Shown: positions 34,001-46,000 of the stretch, piece by piece | Layout of the letters: each line of letters begins with the position of its first letter | Position numbering within the stretch: position 1 is the first letter of the stretch | Source: Symbiodinium natans | Taxonomy: Eukaryota > Sar > Dinophyceae > Suessiales > Symbiodiniaceae | Direction: 5' to 3' | Assembly (NCBI GenBank): GCA_905221605.1 | Contig: CAJNDS010000813.1 | Coordinates: 469,001 to 533,000 of the forward strand | DNA length: 64,000 bases | The notes under the pieces: model-generated | What the model was told of the DNA's origin: nothing | The model's input: only the letters and a program-made list of their open reading frames with translations | Database searches by the model: none | Program-made: the position numbers and the translations under genes

Positions 34001-37000
34001 TCAACACCTCGGCCAGGACCAAGGGTTTAGGGTTTGGGGTTTAGGGGTTTAGGGCTTCCGCCGGTTTAGGGTTTAGGGTTTAGGGTTTTAGGGTTTAGGG
34101 GTTTAGGGTTTAGGGTTTAGGGTTTAGGGTTTAGGGAGCCTGAAGCCCGAAAATACCCTGCTGACTCAGTGAGGATGATGCAGAAGAGCAAGCCTGGGAA
34201 CCTGATGTTCGGTGAGGAGATGGGGGGGCGGACTCTCGGGGTTTAGGGTTTGGGTTTAGGGGCTCTCCCTTGGGGGTTGCTTCAGGGTGTTTGAGCCCCG
34301 CAAAAGTGTAGGGTTTATGGGTTCCTTCAGGGTGACCAAACGGTCCCCAGCTTTAAGGGTTTAGGGTTTAGGAAGCGCCAAGCCCTAAGCACCTGAAGCA
34401 GGAGAACCATCCCTGCACGGAGGGCTGCAACCATGGGGTTTAGGGTCTTGGGTTTCGGGGGGGTACGGCCTCAGAGCTAACCCTCATTATATCCCCTAAG
34501 CCCTAAACCCTAAAACCTGAACCCCAAACCCCAAACCCCAAACCCCAAAACCGAAACCCGAAACCCGAAACCCTAAACCCTAAACCCTAAACCCTAAACC
34601 CCGAAAGTAAGTTCTCAAACCAGCAGGAGACGAACCAGGTTCTCCCGAGCTGCATTCCAGCCCGCAAGGCCTCAACAGATCTCAGGGTTTAGGGTCCTGA
34701 GGTTTAGGGTTAAAGAGTTTAGGGCTTGAGGTGTAGGGTATAGGGCTTAGGGATTGTTTGCGTTTCAGGCTCAGGGTTTAAGGTCCCTGGGCTATGGGGT
34801 TATAGGGTTTGAGGTGTAGGGTATAGATAGGGTTTAGAGTTTCGGGTTTAGGGTTTCGGGTTTAGGGTTTAGGGTTTAGGGTTTTTTGGGGCATCTTTGG
34901 CCCGATGGCAAACCTGGGTGGCGCTGTTGGGTCGCCGGGTTTCCACGGGTGGGTCATGGGGCTTCCACAGGGTTCAGGGTCTAGGGTTTAGGGTTTGAAT
35001 TTTAGGGGTTTAGCAATTCTGGTGGATTCAGGGTTTGGGGTTTAGGAGTTTGGGAGTCTGGGGGTCCACGGTTCAAGTAAGGTCGTTGGCTGCCTTGTTA
35101 CATCCCGAGGCTTATGTGCTCTTGAGGACTTCATGAGTGTACTGAGTGCCCCTGCCCATATAAACCCTAAGCCCTAAGCCCTACTGAGTTTATAGGGCTT
35201 AAGGGCTTCAAGTTCTATGGCCCCCGACCCCCGTCCCCTGCCCCCGTGGTGTGGAAGATTATGAGTTGCACTTAGGGTTTGGGGTTTAGGTTTAGGGTTT
35301 AGGGGTTTAGGGTTTGGAGGTTGAGCACAGGAGACGGTGAAGCGCTTTCAGATGAAACGGAAGGATTCAGAACAACCACCCGAACCCTAAGCCCAAAACC
35401 CTAGAAGCTTCGTGGTAACATGCACTGCACCGAGCAAACTCCTGCGTCCAACCCCTCAAATCCCTCTCGTCAATCCCTCTACTCCTAAAAGCCCCAAACC
35501 CCTGAGCCCTCGAAATCCTAAACCCTAAACCCTAAACCCTAAACCCTAAACCCTAAACCCTAAACCCTAAACCCTAAACCCTAAACCCCCTTGAAGAGAG
35601 CTCTCGAAACCCTCCAACTCTTGAAATCTTTCTCTCTCCGGCAGGGCGAGAAGGTGGTCATGAAAGGCAAGGGGGAGGCGCGATATTCCGGGTTTTAGGG
35701 TTTGGTGTCTTTACTCTAAACCCTGAACCCTAAACCCTAAACCCTCAACCCTAAACCCGAAACCCTAAACCCTGAACCCTAAACCCTGGGTTTGGGGGGG
35801 GTTTGCCTCACTCCTAAAGCCGAAGCCCTAAACACGAAGTTGAATGAACCAATACAAGGGTACCGTTTTTTTCCCGGCTTTGGGACCGCTTCGGGCTTAA
35901 GGGGATAGGGGTTTACTGGGTTTAGAGGGTTGGTATCGAATCCAAGAAAGGGGCACCCTTGTTATAATGGGCTTTAGGGTTTAAGGTTTAAGGGTCAGGG
36001 TTTAGGATGTAGGGTTCTAGGTGACATGATACAATCAGGACGTGGACACAGAGTCCCCGTCCCCGTCCCCGGTGCTCAGTGACCATGCGGAGCTGGCGGA
36101 GTCTCTTGAGCCGTTCGCGCCTCCGCAGCAGGGGATGGTGAGGGAGGCGCAAGACAAGCCTCTTCGTTGCTCCAGGGGAGGAGAAGGATGACGCAGCACA
36201 GGCCACTGCTCCTCTCCCTGCACCGCTGGCGCCTGACACTTCTGCGCCCGCCCCTGGCACGCAGGAGGGCACAGAACAAGCCTTTCGTTCCCTCCAGGGG
36301 TGCAGGACATAGAGCTTCTAGGGTTGTATAGGGTTATAGGGTTATACAGGGCTTATATATAGGGTTCATAGCGTTTCTTCTTTTAAGTTCATCCCTTTCC
36401 ACCAGGTCTTCGGTCTGGTTCTCTGACCTGATAATCCCTGTCGAACTACAATACGCGCTGACATAGACTATGCGATAAACATACTAAACATATCCAGCAC
36501 TATGCTTTTAGTCCCGGAAAAATTCGGCTAGATTATTGCACGATTTGCAAAAAATGTAGGCATTTAGGTTCACATCGTCTCTATAACTTGCCAACATGAG
36601 GGTTTGGGGTTTGGCTGGTTTCAAAGCCGATTTGACATGGGGGTAGTTTATACAAGACAAGTTAGGCTCATAAACAGAGTAACCAGTCCGCAAGTCAAAA
36701 GAACTGTCACGCAAGGCACCCCCAAGCCCCCTAATCCCCCTCCAAAACCCTCTGAACCCTCGAACCCCCCTAAACCCTCTATACCCTCTAAACTCCCTAA
36801 ACCATCTAACCCCCTGAGCCCCCCAACAAACACCCTAAGCACAACCCCGTAAGCCCAACATCCCTTAAACCCTAGACCCTAAGAACCCCAAAAAACCCTA
36901 AAACCCTACAAGCCGTAAGCCCCCTGAAATCCCTAAACACTAAACCCCAAACCCCAAACCCTAAACCCCAAACCCTAAACCCAACAAACCCGAAGCCCTA

Positions 37001-40000
37001 AACCCTAAACCCTAAACCCTAAACCCCAAACCCTAAACCCTAAACCCCAAACCCTAAACCCTAAACCCTAAACCCTAAACCCCAGGTCGAGGTCTACTAC
37101 TTCGACCGCGCCGGCTTCCAGGCCGCGGAGGCCAAGCGCCTCTTGGAGGACCCCAGTTTGGGGTTTAGGGTTTGGGGTTTGGGGTTTAGGGTTTAGGGTT
37201 TGGGGTTTAGGGTTTGGGGTTTGGGGTTTCGGGTTGCGGGTTTGTTGGGTTTAGGGTTTAGGGTTGAGGGTTTGGGGTTTGGGGTTTCGGGTTGCGGGTT
37301 TGTTGGGTTTAGGGTTTAGGGTTGAGGGTTTGGGGTTTGGGGTTTCGGGTTGCGGGTTTGTTGGGTTTAGGGTTTAGGGTTTGGGGTTTGGGGTTTAGGG
37401 TTTAGGGGATTCCGAGGTTTAGGGGTTAGGGTTTAGGTCTAGGGTTTGTTGGGGTTAGAGTTTAGCCTACAGACCGCACATTACGCCGCAGCCCAGGACA
37501 TGTCGCTTAAACTGCGCACACCGAGACATCGTGGCTTTTGGGCTTAAAATTCAGCGCGCCCTCCACGCGGTTGCGCTTTCCCGCCAATCCATGCCTGCAC
37601 GATGATAACGTCCGTGTGACCAGTGCGTAAGACACGCCCAAAGCACTGTACCCTCAAGGACACGCCCAAAGCAGTATACCCTCACTGGGAGGGGTTTCGG
37701 GTTTCGGGGGTTGTAGGGTGAGGTTTTGTTGGGTTTAGGGGTTAGGGGTTTAGGGGTTAGGGGTTAAGGGTTAAGGGTTTAGGGTTTGTTGGGTTTAGGG
37801 TTTAGGGTTTGTTGGGTTTAGGGTTAAGCGTTCAGGGTGTAGGGGTTTGGGGCTTAGGGTTTGTTGGGTTTAAGGTTTGTAGGGTTTTGTGTTGGTAGGG
37901 TGTGAGGTTTAGGAGGCTAGGGGTTCAGGGTTTATCACGTAGCCGCCGGAGCCACCAGGTACGGTGCCATGGTTCCAGGTTGGGCTCGGGTTGGGGGATG
38001 TTAGGTTTTGGATTTAGGGTTTTTGTGTTTTCGGGATTTATGGTTTACGGGTGTTAGGGATTTAGTGGTTAGGAGTTGGGAGTTTAGGGTTTAGGGTTGA
38101 GGGATTTGGGTTTAGAGGTTTCGGTTTATGTGCATGTGCAGCGTCGGCGCATGCTACGCGGTCGTTGTCTCGTGGCAACTCGTTTGCGTTCAGGTTGCGA
38201 CGGAGTCTGCTTCCTAGGTAGGATAAGGGGGACCCTTAAAAGGGAACCCCTTCTTAACCCTCTTCTGGCTCTCTTAAACAGGGACCTTATTCAGAGGGTC
38301 TATGTCCCCAAGGGGCCCCTTAATCTTAGCCCCTACTGCTAGGCATCACCCCTAAACCCTAAACCCTAAACCCTAAACCCTAAACCCTAAACCCTAAACC
38401 CTAAACCCTAAACCCTAAACCCTAAACCCTAAACCCTAAACCCTTAAACCTAAACCCTAAACCCTAAACCCTAAACCCTAAACCCTAAACCCTAAACCCT
38501 AAACCTAACCCTAAACCCTAAACCCTAAACCCTAAACCCTAAACCCTAAACCCTAAACCCTAAACCCTAAACCCTAAACCCTAAACCCTAAACCCAACCC
38601 TAAACCTGCTCGAAGGAGAAGGGCACCGAAGAGCCCCGGGCAAAGACGGGTGAGGACCGGTTTTTCATGGTTTCGGATTTAGGGTTTAGAGATGAGAGTT
38701 TAGGGTTTAGGGTTTCATAGGGTTTAGGATGAATTAAGGGTTTAGAGATGAGAGTTTAGGGTTTAGGGTTTCAGGTTTAGGGTTTAGGATTAATTAAGGG
38801 TTTGGAGATGAGAGTTTAGGGTTTAGGGTTTCAGGTTTAGGGTTTAGGATTAATTAAGGGTTTAGAGATGAGAGTTTAGGGTTTAGGGTTTCAGGTTTAG
38901 GGTTCAGGATTAATTAAGGGTTTAGAGATGAGAGTTTAGGGTTTAGGGTTTCGGGTTTAGGGTTTAGGCTCCCTAAGCACAAAGCCTTCAAAAGCCGCAC
39001 AACCTCGACCTTTCAGAATGTCCCCTAGTGGGGCACCCAGCCGACGAGATGGGGAAAGAGGTTTAGTGTTCAGGGTTGAGGGTTTTTACGGCAATGATGA
39101 ATGCACTTGGCACATCGTCACGCATCGCGGAGGTGGCACGGTAGCGGTTCTTACGAGGGCAACGCTGAAGCGTTGTTATATGGCGGTTTACGCACATGGG
39201 GTCATACCTACCCCCTAAGCCCTAACCCTTGTGCTTTACCTGGATGTTCCCCTTATACTAAGAGTATCTAGCAGTCCTTAATAGGAATTAAAGTACTCCC
39301 GATTACATTCCCTATTAAGGACTGCTAGTATAAGGGGGGAACAGCCCAAGTTTAGGCGCGGGGCGTTCTTCAGGGACCTCGACAGAAATGGCTGGGAGAA
39401 GTTCGCACGGGAGGTGGATGAACCCTAAACCCTTAACCCTAAACCTAAACCCTAAACCCTAAGCCCTAAGCCCTAAACCCTAAACCCTAAACCCTAAACC
39501 CTAAACCCTAAGCCCTAAACCCTAGACCCTAAACCCTAAACCCTAAACCCTAAACCCTAAACCCTACAAAACCCTAAACCCTAAACCCTAAACCCTAAAC
39601 CCTAAACCCCTAAGGATCTCCAAATCTCACGCCTGGGGCCACTGGCCCCTCAAGACGAGCTTTGGGGAACTGCGGCTTGAGTTTGGCTGCCTCGTTGGTC
39701 AGTTGGCGATAGAGGCAAGAAATCCTTCAGAGGCCTTGATGGGGACTCAAATCTCGTGTTTTTGTTTTAGGGCTACTTGCCCAAGCGCCCCCTTGAATGG
39801 CACTTGGCGCATTTTTTTTGCTTTTGCTTTTGGGGGGGGAGCTGTTTGTGGGAGCCTTGTTGTGGATTGAGGGTTTAGTGTTTGGGGTTTCGCGAGAAGG
39901 ACGAGAGACAGCAAGAGGTGAACGAAGTCATCCAGCAGGTGTTCGACTCCAGTCGCCTGGACTGCACTCTGCGCTTGCCGGGCTCTGGAATGCCAGAGTC

Positions 40001-43000
40001 TGGGATGTGCCCCCTTCTTCTAACAGTCCTTAATAGGGATTATAGAATCCCCTGTTATAATCCCTATTAAGGACTGTTAGAAGAAGGGGGGAACATCCAA
40101 AACTATAGGGTTCTTAAGGGAGGGGGGTCCAAGGGGGGGTAGGTATCCCAAGGTCCTTGCCAAGGCTCCCTAAGCTTCCCTAAGGTTCCCTCGGTGCCTG
40201 ATGCCCCCCTCCCTTAGGGTTTAGGGTTTAGGGTTTAGGGTTTAGGGTTTAGGGTTTAGGGTTTAGGGTTTAGGGTTTAGGGTTTAGGGTTTAGGGTTTA
40301 GGGTTTAGGGTTTAGGGTTTAGGGTTTAGGGTTTAGGGTTAGGGAGCTATGGTCCATAGACCCTAAATCCTCAACCCTAAACCCCAGACAAGGTCGTAAA
40401 CAAACCTAGCCGAAGCCCTAAGCTTCTTAAGGGTGATGGTCATGACTGTATATATACCCTTTGGTCAGCGAACACTCAGTGCGGTCGCATGGGTCGCCAT
40501 TTGGAACCCTAAGCTTGGGATGTTCACCCTTATCCTAACCTAACAGTCTTTACTAGGAATGTGAATTGCCAAGGGCAGTGTCATGCATGAACGCTCTCGA
40601 CCTTGTGCTGCGCCGCTCCTTCATCAGATCAAGCCTTTAGAAAAAAATTAGGAGGCCATCGTCCAATACGTGGCGGAAGTCAGGCCGAGCATGCAATGGC
40701 AAGCATTCGGGAACAGAGGCCATTTTGCGGGGATTTCGGAAGCACCTTATAGACAAGGGGCATGATGATGATGAGTGGAAGGCCATTGCCGAGAGCTCTG
40801 AGATTCCCGCAAAGTACTTCCAACCCCTTAATGGTGGAAGTGCCCGCGATGAGACTTGCATCAATGAGTGTGTCAGCCGAGTCCTTGGGCCAGGCATTTG
40901 GCTTCGGTACGAATGTTATGATGATGACTTTCGTGTTCGGGGGAATCCATTTTGGAATTTACTGAACCGGTAGGGACTAGAGATGGTTACGCCGCATTCC
41001 ATGGGCGGCATGTTGCGGCTAGTGACTCCGATTACGAAGATTGGGCACGTCAGTATGCCGCAGATCCATCAAAGCTTGTGTGTCGCTTGTGCGGTTGCAA
41101 CGCTGCTGAATGCGGATGGCAAAAGCGGGGTAAGAAAGTAGTTCATATCGCCAGATGGCGATTGATTGCTTTACGCGATGCTGCGCTCTTGGATTGGAGC
41201 TCAGCGGCCGCTTTTGAGTAATTGCGTGTGAATGTGCACCACGCCCGCACCGTGGTGAAGAAGAAAATAGGCAAGCAGGCGCCGCAGGGCAAGCCTGTAG
41301 TAGAGCAGAGGGGTCCAGTAGAGAGTGGGCCGCCCAATTCTGAGCAAGTAACGGCCAGTGCCCGAAGTCACGGGGAGAGAATTCGTGAAGCCCTGAGATG
41401 CGGGGAGCCAAGCTTGCTGGACCAAGTCAGCAATGCCGGGGTGGGTGTGCCCGTTGTCGGAGCTGGGTTGCTTTGGAAAGATGTGGGCGGAAAGCGGCCC
41501 GATGAGGCCGAACGAGGTCGTGAGCGCCAAAGACAAGCCAAGCGCAAGACTGACGTGCAGCAGGGCTTGGTTGCTTTAGCTGCGGGATCTAAGGGCATTG
41601 CTAGGATGAACTTTGTCCAACAGATTTCCAGCGAAGAGGACGAGGCCGCAAAGCCTAATGCTAGCTCCCGAGACAGGAAGCGGAAGAAGTGCAAGCGTGA
41701 TGGAAGGCGGAGGAGGTCCTCGTCAAGTCGACCCAGCTCAAGGAGTTCTTCTTCGTCCGTTGTTGCCACCAGGGATGGAGGTGTTGAGTCCCTGGCAGTG
41801 GCCTCAAGGAAGAAACCAGGGAAGCTTCTTCGGTCAGGACTGATGGAGATGAGACAGTATCTCTTGGACCATGGTGGGGCTGCCGCGAGCCAGGACAGCG
41901 TCGGAGAGGACTGGAGATCCACGAAAGTGGGGGCATACATCAGTCAAGTTCTGTTCGTGAACCATTCTCCCGACACCGTGGGCATTCGAAATGCCAGGGA
42001 GATTGTCACCCTGGCCACTTGCCTTGATCATCTTTTGAGTGGTCAGCTGGCACGTGCAGGGGACGTCCTCATGCAGCGCCTCAAAGCAGTTGAGTCCTCC
42101 CTGACTGATGGCTGGTCAGTAGCCCGGCATAATGAGTTAATTCCGCCGGCGCGGCCTGCAATCGCCAATGATCGTGAAAGGGATTTTGCGGCCAAGGCAG
42201 CTTTGAGAGCCGCTCGGCTCCAAGAAAGCTTGCAGAAGGCTCGGGTCCAAAAAGTCGGGCTCGGGGTTAGGCGGCCAACTGGCTCTTCCCTCCAAGAGCC
42301 TGGGAAAGGCTCCGCGCCCCCTTCTGGCGGGAAGGGGGCCGATCGGCGTCGCAAGTAAATGCAGGAGATGCGGCCCTTCGTGGTTGGCTGTCCACGCAAG
42401 GGATGGCGCAAATGACAGCAGCGCAGGCGGGCATTTTGCTAGCCACTTGGTTTTTCAAAGATACAAAGGCTTTCCCTGAAGGCTCACAGCCGCTTTTTAT
42501 TCGTTCTATTTACCGAGGGCATGGCATAAACTGTTCGCCTTTGAGAAATCAGTCAGACTGTGTGATGTTTTGGAGGGCTCCTCAGACACGTCTCAGGTTT
42601 GGCTGGCAGCCACGGTCATGCCGATGGGATGGCTGTCGGCCGTGGGTATTCTGCAACATGCCCATCGGCGCATGGCGACCGCAGTGGGGAGCCTGCGGCT
42701 GCCACTTCGATCGGAGATCCGACGCGATGCGCCTTTACCAGACACGGGTTTGGCAGAACTCTCGCGGCTCTGGCATGTATATCTAGACGATTCAACTTTT
42801 CTTGATTGGGTTGGCGAAGACCAGTTAAAAGTTAAAAGCTGACCGAGACCACCGAGAGGAGTCTCCCCTGCAACGCGTGCTGCGACGAGTGTACGGAGAG
42901 CAAGGTGTGCCTTGGTCGTCCGACAAGTCAGTCACGCGCCAGACCAAAGCCACACGACTGGGTGTGGTCATTGATGGGGAGCATGGCAGTCTGGGGGTCA

Positions 43001-46000
43001 GCGTGGAAAAGAGGCTAACCTTGTTCCAGCTTGGTGTCTTTCTGTTATGTCAGCAAAAGGTCTCCAAAAGGCCATTCAAGTCTTCCTTGGCAAACTCACA
43101 CACGCGTTGCAGTTTCGGCGCCCAATGTTTTCTTTCTCCTTCAACTTTTGTGGAAGAGAGTCTTAGGCCCACCGATGGGTGGCCCATTTTCGGAGGAGCG
43201 CAGAGAAATTTTCATGGTGATGGCGATGCTGCCTCAGCTGCAAACAAACCTACGTGCTCGTATTTCAGGCTTGGTGACAGCCTCAGATGCCTCGGAATAT
43301 GGTGGGGGAGTGTGTGCTGGAGAGCGCGTCACAGCCATAGGACAACATGTGCAAGTGCAGGAGCGTTATCTTCTTCGTAGTTTTCCTTGCACAAGTGGGG
43401 TCTTGCTGTTTGAGTGGTGCGGGGGCATCGTCTGCGCAGAGCCATCGATTTGCTCCATATTCCCGTCATAAAGACAGTGTGTTGCGATTGCGATGTCTTT
43501 TCGCAGCGTGTGTACCGCGCAACCTGGGGACTTGAGACCCTGTGGCCAAAGCTCTCCGATGTTCGGCGCGAGCATGTGCACCAACTTCTGAGTGAAATGC
43601 CTCATGTCAGTTTTGTCATCCAAGGTGAGAGCACTTGCGGCCAGCGCTGGGAGCATGATGGCATCTCGGCGGCTCCGCTGCGCTGGGCCTCCTCCACGAG
43701 TTGACAGAGGTACAAAATTGGGTAGTGCAGTACTGTGCTGAACGGCAAATCAGTCATTTTGCTTACGTGGAAACCATGCCCTGCGACTTACCCATGGACA
43801 ACGAAGCCATTCAACACAACAGGGTGTCCTATCTTTTGTGCAGTAGTGGTTTCTCATTGGCTCGGCGACCGAGGTTCTTCTGGACGAGTCATCCGCTCGA
43901 GTTGATCCCGGAGGCGACTTTCGAATTTCGCACCTCGGGCACTGTTATTCAGGCTGCCGGATCGTGTGAGCCTGTGGTATCTTGGCTGCCCGTGCCCTGG
44001 AACTGGCCGGCAGGGGAAGCTAACGACAAGTTGCGTTTTCCGAGCTTTACTGCCGCCTGCCCAAAAGCGCCCGAGCCGTGGCATTGGCCCATTGTGAGTG
44101 GGAGTCGACTGATGTTCAAACCAGATGGAAAAATGATTCTTGTCGGTTTCCAGTGGAGACGTATTCGGATCAATTTCTTGTTGCTGCCGGGCCCGCCTTT
44201 CGAATCTTGTGCGCAGCAGAAAGGGAAGCGCTTTCAGGCTTTCCTAAAAGCCACACTCGATCGGTCCTCAAAATAGTCAAGGGCCAGGCAGGTGAGGCGG
44301 TCCGGTTGGACCTCCTTGGGCGAGCGCCGCATTGTGGGAGTGTGGCTTGCGTGTTGCTCATGGGGCTGCCGGGGGCAGGGTGGAGTGACCGTTTGCCCTC
44401 CTTTAAAGAAGCCTGGGACATGCATTTGTACGAACTGGCCTCATGGCCTTCCGAAAAGCCCTCTGATGCACTTCCCTCGGATGTTGCGCCGGCTCAGGTG
44501 TATGATTCCGTGGAGGAGACTGAGACTTGCTTCAAGCACGGGGTGCTAGAAGCTGGACTGCTTCTTTCTATTCAGGACTCTGCAGCCCCCTTGCAGCATT
44601 CAGACACGTTTTTGCCACGTTTCTTTCTCCGGCGAGCAGAGTACAGAGGCTCCGACATCAGGTTAGACACGGGCATGTTGCTGCATCCTGAGCGTGCTCC
44701 GCGCACCACGGTTAATCCTCACTTCTGGAAGTGGAAGCCAGTGCTGCGTTGGAGATGGAAACACAGGGATCGCATTAACCTACTAGAGTTGCAGGCGTAC
44801 CTCAAAACTCTCAAGTGGCGTGTGCGCTGTTTCCAGATCAGATTCTTGCATTTTCTTGACAGTCAAGTGTGCTTGGCTCTCCTGGTCAAGGGCCGCTCCA
44901 GCTCCCGCAGGGTCAATCATGTTTTGCGCAAGATTGGGGCTTTGGTGATTGCTGCGGACTTGTTAGGAATTCATAGTTTCTGCAAGTCCGAGTTTAACCC
45001 TGCAGATTTGCCTTCCCGTGGCCATGGTTCGTAGAGCGGCGACTGTGGTCACCAATAGCAAAGAACGCAGGCAGCAATATCGTTCAAAACTGGGCACACT
45101 TCAAAGCAGCTTGGTCCAACAGACCACTGAACAGCGATATGCAAAATGGTTTGAACTGTTCGTTTTGTTTCTGCAACAAGAATTGGGGCACCTGCCTGCG
45201 GCGATGACAGATTATGATTTGGGGCTGGGTCGCTACATTCAGTTTTTGTGGCAAGATGGAGAGCCCAAGTCCGCAGCGTCTGTCACTCTCGCTGCAGTAC
45301 AGCATTTTGTCCCTTCTCTGAAGCGGAATCTGCCTGGAGTTGGTGGCCCAAGTCCAAATGGGACTCACTGGAATTGCCGTGTCAGGCCAGTCCTCTCACA
45401 GCTTCGTGCTTGTTTGCTTTGGTTGAACAGGCGTGTCAGTGGGGCTGGGAACGCCTTGCTTATCTCATGTTGCTCATGTTTCTGGGCTTTCTGCGCACAG
45501 GGGAAGCTTTGTCACTGTTGTGCAAACACGTTGCTATCACAGCCAAAGGCGTCGTACTTACCTTGCACCGCACCAAGGGTGCGCAGCGAGCAAACGAGCC
45601 ATGTGAGGAGATTGTCCTCGCAGACCCACTGGCCGTCTTGGCGGCAACCATCTTGTGTTCCGGCAGTAAGCCCGGTGATGCTCTGTCTGGACTGAGCTCG
45701 TATAAATTCCGTAGTCAGTGGTTTCAGCTCTTGCAACATTTTGAGCTGCAGGGGCATGGGTTTCGCCCACATTCCTTGCGAAGAGGGGGAGCAACGCATT
45801 TTTTTACACAGACAGAAATTTAGCAGCCACCATTTTAGTTGGTCGCTGGAAGCATCTCAGCACGGCTCGGCTCTATTTGAAAGAGGCTAAAGCTGCCTTA
45901 CAACCCATAACTTTTCCCAGGGCTGTTTCACAGCGGCTTTCGCAAGCGTCGGCAGCCGGTGTTCGGCGTCTTCGACGCCAGATCGGGCCAAGATGATTCG

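Noticed and set aside
39374-39420. EF-hand-like exon (DLDRNGWEKF)
   Set aside because: Only half a loop is present, its frame does not fit the preceding exon, and another frame with a stop is equally possible.
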